This document shows, piece by piece, positions 4,692-10,959 of a stretch of DNA of 10,959 bases. The stretch's first letter is position 1; each line of letters begins with the position of its first letter. The stretch is taken from positions 1 through 10,959 of the forward strand of contig JAEYTI010000243.1 in assembly GCA_023434145.1 (NCBI GenBank). Direction: 5' to 3'. Made by a program: the position numbers and the translations under genes. Source of the stretch: Chloroflexota bacterium (lineage in GTDB: Bacteria > Chloroflexota > Anaerolineae > Anaerolineales > Anaerolineaceae). Below the pieces are notes generated by a model that was not told the origin of the DNA, did not search any database, and worked only from the letters and a program-made list of their open reading frames with translations.

Positions 4692-7600
4692 TTACTCAAT
4701 TACCAATGTTGAACCAGCACTCATACCTTCCACTTCAGGGAAGTAGTGCTGCCAGGCATGCGCGGGCAGCAGCCGGAACTCCCCGGCCAGGAAGGGAGTC
4801 ATCCGGTAAGTAAGTTCGTAGGTACCCGCTGGTAGATAATCGACCACCCAGCGGATTTTTTCATCATACACCTGCGGATCGTTGAACAGCCACCATCCCC
4901 AACCCTCATCGAATGGATTCTCCACAGTATAAGGCAGCGGCGGCTCCTCCCCTTCCAACGGAATGACGTTCCGCTGGCTGGTGTTCAGACGAGGGTTGAG
5001 TACCTCCGCGCCCGCGGGCAAGTAATCCTCCACGATCACGTAAGTCATATCTTCCGGTACATTGAGCGTCAGGCGTACCAGCACAGGCTGCGGGTCTGCC
5101 AGGTCGATATCCGCCAGTGGATTACAGTCCTGCGCGCGGCAGTCCTGTCCATCGCGGTAGAACTGGCGCGAGATCTCTATTCCGCGCTGCACAGGGGCCG
5201 CTTCTTCCACCGGGCGGCTCACCTGCAGGTAGGCGCGATAGTACAGTTGCCCCGAACCCTCACCGCGCAATATCGTCAGCGGGTTGGGCGCTGCGGGATC
5301 AAGCGCCGTGACCGGCGTAACCGCCGTTATGGGCGTCACTGCCTGCATGGCATCTGTTACCTGCCCTTCTACAAGGGGAGCACCGTTCAGCCGTGCGCCG
5401 TAGGTGTACGCGGCTTGCAGATCGCCCGTGGCGCGTGCCGCTTCTACAAGCGCAGATAGCGCCCAGGCAGTATCATAGCTAGAGCTCCACGCACCGGTCG
5501 GGCGGCGGTTCAGCACCAGGTACCGCACGGAATCCACGAGCAATGGCGAAGTTGGATCTAGCCGGGCAATCGACTGCGCTACCACCGCTGTGGTAAATGC
5601 CGCGGAGCTCCAATTACGCCAGGTCTCGCCAGGGTCCTGCCAACTCGCGCCCGTAGCAGAGCGCGAGGCAGAAGCCTCCAAATCAGAAAGCAGTGTGCGC
5701 ACGCGCGCTTCACCTGGCACAGCAGATTCCATCGACATGGCGAGGAATGCCTTGCCCCACGGCGAAAGCTGCTGCCGGAAGGTATACAGCGCGTCAAAGT
5801 CCAGCTCCGCGGCCCCCACCGATTGAAGGACGAACAACTGGAAGGCCAGCCGGTCGTGCTGCCACGGCTCCAGGTCGGTGGTCGGGACGAGCAAAGACCC
5901 TGCAAGATAGTCCCGCCCCCGCTGGAGCACGTTTGGATCGACAAAAATACCGGCCTGCGCCGCGCGATTGAGACCATACAGCACGTTGCTGGAAATGTAA
6001 ACGTCACTCTCCCGCCCGACAGCCCAACCCCAGCCGCCGTTCTCGTTCTGCAAGCGCACCAACCGGTCCACCGATTCGGTAATCGCGGTGAGCAGTTCCG
6101 CACGCAGGCCGTTTTCGGGTAGATTGAGTTCGCTTACCGCCTGCAGCATGGCCAGATTTGGAAGCAGGTATGAGACCACCGGTTCGGTGAAGTCGCGTGG
6201 GAAAGCCTCCTGCGCTTCCAGGCCATCCATCACAACGGCGGTGAGCGATGGCGAAAGCTCCACATGCAGTCCTCCGCCCGTAGGGGCATAGGAGCGCGGC
6301 AGGCTCACCGTTTCTATCCGTTCACCCGCATCATTTAACAAGCCGGAAGTGCCAAACGTCTGCGGGGCCAAATAGCGCAGCACCGGCAGCGGCCCGCCTT
6401 CTGGTTGGGTCGAGTCGCGCAGCGCACCCGCTTCCACTCCAAAGATCAGGTCGAGGGTTTCCATATCTTGCACGGTGCCCCACCAGCCTACCTGCACGCG
6501 ATCATTTGGCGGAATGCTAACGGGCTGCACGGCAGTGTTGGGATCATCCAGCACAAAACCACCCGACTCCAGGCGGACGCTGGCCTGTACGGCCTCCTGC
6601 GTGTTGTTATGCACCACTGCCAGCATTTCCAGGTGATCGCCAACCACCACGAAGCGCGGGGTCACTGGGCGCACGAGCAGCGGCTTGCTGGTTACCAGAT
6701 CCACCTGCGCCTGGCCGACGAGGCTATCTTCCGTCAACCCGCGCACATCCGCGCGCCAGGTGGTGAGATTATCCGGCAGGCGCACCGTCACCTGCGCCAC
6801 ACCATTCACATCGGTTTCGATATTGCCATTCCAAAAAGCGGTATCTTCAAAATTGGTGCGCAGCGTGGTCTGTACCGCGGAGTCACTGCCGCCACCGCCG
6901 CCGCCCCGCCCGGGTGGAATGTACAGGAACCGCCCGCTGTAAGCCACAAGCGACAGGCTGCTCTGCACGCCAAGCGGCTGCCGCCCGTAGAACGCATCGA
7001 CGATCGATGGCGAATTGGGGTCGGCCAGCGCCAGCACAGCTTTATCCACCAGCGCCAGTGAGAACTCGCCCTGAATGGGGTTCCCCTCAGCATCATGAAC
7101 ACGGATATTGATCACCACCTCTTCACCGGGCTGAGCTTGTTCGGGGCTGGTCCCCACTTCTACATCCAGCACTTGCTCGGCCGGGTCGACACTCAGTTCC
7201 ACATAACCGGCGCGGAAGTCAGGCCGCCCGTTCGTGCGGCCCAGCAGCGTCACCGATATAAACACATTTGGCGCATCCTCAGCGGTGAGGGGAATTTCCA
7301 GCATATGGCTAGCGCCAGCGATGGTTATCACCTGCGAGCGCATCACGCGCCCGCGCTCCACCGTCACCAATGCCTGCGCGCCCTGCACAAATGGGTTGGG
7401 GATGAAGATGCGTGCCGTCTGCCCAGGCTGGTACGCCTCAGCATCCGCCTGGAGCGTGATTCGCTGGTTTGGCGTAGAAGGCCACAGCGCCGCGCCAACG
7501 CCGCCGACCCAAATCAACTGCTCGCTAATCGCGCCATCCTCGCCCGTTACTTCCAGCACGTAGGTGCCGGGCTCTGGGGGTGTAAAGGCCAGCCTCGCCT

Positions 7601-10600
7601 CGCCCCTGGGCGAAGTCTGGAAGGCGGTGCTGCCAATCTCGGTATATTCGGGCACATACTCTGGCGGCTCAGAAAGATCGCGGGCCGGGCGCTGCACCCA
7701 AGTTACCTTGCGGAAGCGGCCGTTGAGCGGGTGATCGGCGATGGGGTTTTCCTGCCAGTCGACGGTGCGGATGTAGAACGTCGTCTCCACGCCCGCCTCG
7801 TTGTTCCACATTTCGGGGCGTACCCCAATGTACGTTTGTGAAGGGTGCAGGCGCATTTCAGCGCGAGCAGAGACGGGCAGGCCGCTCTCATCCTCAGCGG
7901 TCACTTCCAGGGTCAGCACCTGCATATTCTCAGCGGAATCACCCATGCGCTGGAGAATTTCCGAACCGGGCATATCGATCGTCAGCGTGCCGTCGGCGTT
8001 TGTCCTCGCCTGCCCTTCCATCAGGTAAGTTTCAAACCCGGCAAACTCAGTAAAGGGGTCCAGCCAGTTAGCGTTGAAGCGTCCCACCGTCAGCCCTTCA
8101 ATCACCTGCCACTCTGGACGGCGGAACAGCGACCAGCGCACCGGGAGATCACCCGCGGGCGCGCCGAAGAAGTAGCGCGCAGTCAATTGGGCTTGCAGGT
8201 TTTCCCCGGCAAGCGCATCCGCCGAATCAAAGGCAATTTGCAGATCAACCTCTGGCTTGCGGTATTCAGCCACTTCAAAATACACGCTCTGATCTGCATC
8301 CTTCACTTGCAAGGTATACATACCGGTACGCGCGTCATCCGGCAGCGTATAAACGCCGGTCGCCGTACCGTACGGCCCGAGCGGCAGGCGCAGGGTTGCG
8401 AGCACTTGCGACTGGTAGGTGATCGGGTCATATGGGCTGATTACGTCTACCGTCACTTCGGAGCGATCGGGATAGAAATAGCGACCGTTGTCCTCTTCGC
8501 GCACAGCCAGCTTGAACTGCACGGCCTGGCCCGGGCGATAGATGGGCCGGTCGGTGTAGAGGTAAATATCTGGGTTGACGCTGCCATAGGTAAAGGGAAG
8601 ACCAAACTCCCAGTTTGCAATGCCGTGATACCACCCCGAAGAAGTCAGGGCGAAGTCGTTCTCACCCGGCGCGCCGATAACGGCGTAGATTGGTTCAGAG
8701 AGCGACTCGCGCTGCTCGCGCTCGGGCAAATCCGCCTGGCAGGCGCCCTGCTCGTCGGTGGTGCAGGTGGAAAGCGGCTGCCCCATACTGTTGTAGAAAC
8801 TTACCAGCCTGCCAGACGTGGGCGTCAGGTCGCTGCCGTTCACCACCCATACAAACGCCTGGCGCTGCGAGACCTTCAGCGTCATTTGGTAACCGCTAAC
8901 CACCAGCAGCGAAGGAGGAAGGTTGGTCCATGCATCCAGCACAGGTGTGCTGGTTACGTCGAGGAAGTACAGACCAGGCTCCAGCGGGTCACCTGACTGG
9001 CTGAGCGGGATAGCAATCGACTCGGTGACATTGCGCTCGGGATAATACAGGCGCACCCACGAGCTGTCGATCTTCGCCTCCCATTCCACCGGTCCTTCCC
9101 AGCTTTGTTCCGCCTGGATGTATTCTGAGAGCGTGAGCCGCCCGCGCGAGAGCGCCAGTCGCGAGATGTTGACAGAGAAAGCCGGGATGCTGCTCTCAAA
9201 GCGTGGGACGAAGATGGCCTGCGATCCAATCTGCCGCAGCGGCAGCGACAGCATAGGCCGGGCTGGCTGGCTGGTGAACCTGATTGAGAACGGTGAACCC
9301 AACGTTGCGCCCCATTTATCTTGCAAATCGGCGCCAATAGAAAGCGTGTAGCTGGTGCTGGGCTGGAAGAAGCCCGACACAAAAACCGGGTAGCTGCTGT
9401 AATCCGAATAGACTTCCAGGTTCACCACCGGCGGATCGAGGCGGATGAGGCTTTTCAGATCCTGCCCGGGGGCAACCGGAGCACTGAAATCGATCTGGAT
9501 GGTGGAGTAGCCCCCAAAGGCCTCCAGCGTTTCACCGGCGGCAGGACGAGTCTGCGTGACGGCGAACTGCGGCACTGTAGAAAGCGCGGCGGCGAAATCT
9601 TGCCCGATGGCCGAACCACCCTGCCCTAAGGCTGCGCCTAGCAGCACCAGGGTATAAGATGTTCCGCGCTGGAGCAGATCGTTCGGCTGGAAGGTCATCT
9701 CGGTGGCGTTCTCATTCCAGGTGAATTCACCCACTGCAACCGTGCCATCACGCGCGATCAGCGAAAAATTCTCCTGCACCGAGGCGGTATCCATCGGCTG
9801 ATTGAAGGTAATTACGAAGGCGTCATCCAGCTCGATCGGCTGCTCGGTGCTGGGCTGCACCGAGATCAGCGCGGGTAAGGCGGTGGAGAAGGTCCAATCC
9901 AGCGCTGCCGGGTCTTCAGTGGAAAGCGGCGCGCCCGCTGCGCTTTGCAGCGCGGGATTGATGCGGGCGATATACGACACACCGCCCATCAGCGCGGGCT
10001 GGGGGTAGAAAATGTAGGTGCTGGTGTTGAGCCACTCACCACGCCCCTGGGCTGCAGGCTCAAGCGTGAATGCCGCCGGTAGGGTAGCAGCATCGGCGCC
10101 AAGCGAAACCACCGGGCGGTTGAACGTCACCACCACTGCCGAGGTGGGATTCACATCTTCCGCGCCAGGGGCGGGCAGGCGTTCAGCGGGCAGCAGCGAG
10201 CCAGCGCCCTGGTAACGCACCTCTACCGGCGATTCTAGTGTAAGCCCGTTGGCGGCGCGCGCGCCGGGGTTGATGGTCAGCGTCAAACCAGCCTCTTCGG
10301 TGGGCGGCTGTGAGGGCACGAAGGGCACGAAGCGCACGGTCGCGTCATCAAGCCATTCAAACTGCCCGCTTACCGAGCTCTGCACCGAAGCCTCTACCGA
10401 GGCACGCTCCATCGGCTGGTTGAAGTAGATCACCGGCGCGGCGCCGGGGGCCAGTTCCGAAAGCGGCAGCGGGTTAACCTCGACCAGTGCGGGTGGCAGC
10501 GGCGCAAGGGTGGTCTGCTGCTCTGATTGGGCGGCAGGCAGGCCTGGACCACCGGCCGGGGCCGTTGCGCCAGGGACGAGCGGAGTCAGCGTGGCGGGGG

Positions 10601-10751
10601 CAGTGGGTGCCTGCTGCTGGCCCAGGCTGGGCAGCGAGCAAGCCGTACTGACCGCCAGCAGAATACCCACCAAAAGAAAAATACCTCGTCCCCGTGATCT
10701 GCTATCCGCTGTGCCGGTGGAGCCATTGGTCCAATCGCTGCCTCTACGCAT
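4692..10751 (-). CDS. alpha-2-macroglobulin-family lipoprotein lacking the thioester
   Basis: A 2019-residue envelope protein of the bacterial alpha-2-macroglobulin (YfaS/YfhM-like) family, whose members are thought to trap or inhibit proteases at the cell surface. Order of parts: basic N-terminus; hydrophobic segment with lipobox-like STAC, lipidated Cys38; Pro/Ala/Gln-rich linker (about 39-100); four SbsA-like Ig domains (about 100-495; IYFNQPM, VTFNRPV, ITFNQPM, IDFSAPV); MG2 with YTDRPIYRPGQ (732-742) and EYRKPEV; a run of six Gly (1283-1288); the core FEDTAFWNGNIETD (Trp1307) and LPDNLTTWR; the alpha-toroid thioester domain with NENGGWGW (1569-1576); and a C-terminal beta domain (YLPAGAEVLNPRL, HYFPEVEGMSAG). 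The usual thioester YPYGCxEQ reads FPRDFTEP (FTEP 1521-1524), so Cys and Gln are both gone. The start is chosen at 10751 because GAGGAG lies 9 bases before it. No pbpC-type neighbour is visible. Confidence 0.92.
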   Translation of the reverse strand: MRRGSDWTNGSTGTADSRSRGRGIFLLVGILLAVSTACSLPSLGQQQAPTAPATLTPLVPGATAPAGGPGLPAAQSEQQTTLAPLPPALVEVNPLPLSELAPGAAPVIYFNQPMERASVEASVQSSVSGQFEWLDDATVRFVPFVPSQPPTEEAGLTLTINPGARAANGLTLESPVEVRYQGAGSLLPAERLPAPGAEDVNPTSAVVVTFNRPVVSLGADAATLPAAFTLEPAAQGRGEWLNTSTYIFYPQPALMGGVSYIARINPALQSAAGAPLSTEDPAALDWTFSTALPALISVQPSTEQPIELDDAFVITFNQPMDTASVQENFSLIARDGTVAVGEFTWNENATEMTFQPNDLLQRGTSYTLVLLGAALGQGGSAIGQDFAAALSTVPQFAVTQTRPAAGETLEAFGGYSTIQIDFSAPVAPGQDLKSLIRLDPPVVNLEVYSDYSSYPVFVSGFFQPSTSYTLSIGADLQDKWGATLGSPFSIRFTSQPARPMLSLPLRQIGSQAIFVPRFESSIPAFSVNISRLALSRGRLTLSEYIQAEQSWEGPVEWEAKIDSSWVRLYYPERNVTESIAIPLSQSGDPLEPGLYFLDVTSTPVLDAWTNLPPSLLVVSGYQMTLKVSQRQAFVWVVNGSDLTPTSGRLVSFYNSMGQPLSTCTTDEQGACQADLPEREQRESLSEPIYAVIGAPGENDFALTSSGWYHGIANWEFGLPFTYGSVNPDIYLYTDRPIYRPGQAVQFKLAVREEDNGRYFYPDRSEVTVDVISPYDPITYQSQVLATLRLPLGPYGTATGVYTLPDDARTGMYTLQVKDADQSVYFEVAEYRKPEVDLQIAFDSADALAGENLQAQLTARYFFGAPAGDLPVRWSLFRRPEWQVIEGLTVGRFNANWLDPFTEFAGFETYLMEGQARTNADGTLTIDMPGSEILQRMGDSAENMQVLTLEVTAEDESGLPVSARAEMRLHPSQTYIGVRPEMWNNEAGVETTFYIRTVDWQENPIADHPLNGRFRKVTWVQRPARDLSEPPEYVPEYTEIGSTAFQTSPRGEARLAFTPPEPGTYVLEVTGEDGAISEQLIWVGGVGAALWPSTPNQRITLQADAEAYQPGQTARIFIPNPFVQGAQALVTVERGRVMRSQVITIAGASHMLEIPLTAEDAPNVFISVTLLGRTNGRPDFRAGYVELSVDPAEQVLDVEVGTSPEQAQPGEEVVINIRVHDAEGNPIQGEFSLALVDKAVLALADPNSPSIVDAFYGRQPLGVQSSLSLVAYSGRFLYIPPGRGGGGGGSDSAVQTTLRTNFEDTAFWNGNIETDVNGVAQVTVRLPDNLTTWRADVRGLTEDSLVGQAQVDLVTSKPLLVRPVTPRFVVVGDHLEMLAVVHNNTQEAVQASVRLESGGFVLDDPNTAVQPVSIPPNDRVQVGWWGTVQDMETLDLIFGVEAGALRDSTQPEGGPLPVLRYLAPQTFGTSGLLNDAGERIETVSLPRSYAPTGGGLHVELSPSLTAVVMDGLEAQEAFPRDFTEPVVSYLLPNLAMLQAVSELNLPENGLRAELLTAITESVDRLVRLQNENGGWGWAVGRESDVYISSNVLYGLNRAAQAGIFVDPNVLQRGRDYLAGSLLVPTTDLEPWQHDRLAFQLFVLQSVGAAELDFDALYTFRQQLSPWGKAFLAMSMESAVPGEARVRTLLSDLEASASRSATGASWQDPGETWRNWSSAAFTTAVVAQSIARLDPTSPLLVDSVRYLVLNRRPTGAWSSSYDTAWALSALVEAARATGDLQAAYTYGARLNGAPLVEGQVTDAMQAVTPITAVTPVTALDPAAPNPLTILRGEGSGQLYYRAYLQVSRPVEEAAPVQRGIEISRQFYRDGQDCRAQDCNPLADIDLADPQPVLVRLTLNVPEDMTYVIVEDYLPAGAEVLNPRLNTSQRNVIPLEGEEPPLPYTVENPFDEGWGWWLFNDPQVYDEKIRWVVDYLPAGTYELTYRMTPFLAGEFRLLPAHAWQHYFPEVEGMSAGSTLVIE

Positions 10752-10760
10752 CTGCTTTAT

Positions 10761-10766
10761 CTCCTC
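10761..10766 (-). promoter_or_regulatory. ribosome-binding site that fixes the macroglobulin start
   Basis: On the minus strand GAGGAG lies 9 bases upstream of the ATG at 10751-10749. The frame stays open upstream with other ATGs, at 10790 and 10907. The one at 10790 overlaps the -10 box and the one at 10907 lies upstream of the promoter, so neither would be on a transcript from that promoter. Confidence 0.75.
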
Positions 10767-10788
10767 AGTTCGCCGGTATGACTGTTTC

Positions 10789-10817
10789 ATTATAATACAA
10801 CGACTTATTCGATCCAA
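10789..10817 (-). promoter_or_regulatory. promoter of the macroglobulin gene
   Basis: On the minus strand, TTGGAT (10817-10812, 3 of 6 to the -35 consensus), a 17-base spacer, then a perfect TATAAT (10794-10789). Transcription would start near 10782, giving a short leader of about 30 bases that contains the GAGGAG site. The -35 box is weak, so moderate strength or activator help is possible. Confidence 0.6.
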
Positions 10818-10887
10818 ATTCAGCCGTGAATCGGCAGGGCTTTTCAACGCTATCATTTTTGGAGAAGGGAAAGGCCAAGATCCGGCT

Positions 10888-10905
10888 GGGCGGATATGTC
10901 CGCCC
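10888..10905. repeat. GC-rich hairpin upstream of the macroglobulin promoter
   Basis: Perfect inverted repeat GGGCGGA-TATG-TCCGCCC, a 7-bp stem with a 4-base loop. The flanks GCT and AAGC extend it with a one-base bulge. No T-run on either strand. It resembles the short GC hairpins elsewhere in the intergenic DNA of the window. Confidence 0.6.
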
Positions 10906-10908
10906 AAG

Positions 10909-10943
10909 CATCCGTCATAAAAGGGTAGGCTGCCTTACGGATG
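10909..10943. repeat. imperfect hairpin near the window end
   Basis: CATCCGT (10909-10915) pairs with ACGGATG (10937-10943); inside, after a 5-base bulge, AAGG (10921-10924) pairs with CCTT (10933-10936). The neighbouring gene is outside the window, so its role cannot be judged. I see no coding sequence in 10818-10959. Confidence 0.4.
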
Positions 10944-10959
10944 ATGGAGATGGCCAGGT

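Noticed and set aside
4469..4699. 76-codon minus-strand frame starting with TTG across the macroglobulin stop
   Set aside because: It runs through both hairpins including the terminator and has no good ribosome-binding site; the Lys/Ile/Asn-rich product reflects only the AT-rich DNA.
7095..8996. Long open frames on the plus strand (248 and 383 codons) opposite the macroglobulin gene
   Set aside because: They lie wholly antisense to a clearly conserved gene, show no recognisable domain, and are the expected by-product of GC-rich codon use.
10820..10836. GCCG-TGAAT-CGGC small inverted repeat upstream of the macroglobulin promoter
   Set aside because: Only 4 bp of stem; well within chance in this base composition.

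Overview
The window (about 11 kb, GC-rich except for one AT-rich gap) looks chromosomal and bacterial. The best guess is Chloroflexota, Anaerolineae-like. This is an inference from four things: a guanylate kinase with a GKD-type P-loop, an AspT/YidE-family transporter, a stand-alone Tad-domain surface protein, and a very large alpha-2-macroglobulin-like lipoprotein with Ig-like repeats. No rRNA, tRNA, CRISPR array, transposase or phage gene was seen.

Layout. Positions 1-228 hold a short GC hairpin and a good sigma70-type promoter. They lead into a two-gene plus-strand operon: gmk (guanylate kinase) and, 38 bases later, a 543-residue AspT/YidE/YbjL-type membrane transporter with two internal RCK_C domains. 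Positions 2526-2864 separate this operon from converging minus-strand genes and are packed with perfect or near-perfect inverted repeats, including a 28-bp and a 24-bp stem. At least one of these is probably a bidirectional terminator. Next, on the minus strand, is a 427-residue Tad-domain (TadE/TadG-like) secreted or surface protein. It has a long leader, a strong promoter, a 12-base palindrome touching the -35 box, and a leader segment that partly resembles a class I cyclic-di-GMP (GEMM) riboswitch. An AT-rich gap with two tandem large-loop hairpins follows; the hairpin nearer the next gene has the form of a terminator. The rest, 4692-10751, is one minus-strand gene for a 2019-residue alpha-2-macroglobulin-family lipoprotein, with its own promoter and ribosome-binding site.

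How the genes relate. gmk and the transporter appear co-transcribed, but no functional link is evident. The Tad-domain protein and the macroglobulin are both cell-surface proteins read in the same direction. Each has its own promoter and a terminator lies between them, so they are neighbours rather than one operon. The most notable points are the macroglobulin's lost thioester motif (FTEP where the family has CxEQ) despite an otherwise recognisable thioester domain, the riboswitch-like leader of the Tad gene, and the hairpin-rich convergent intergenic region.
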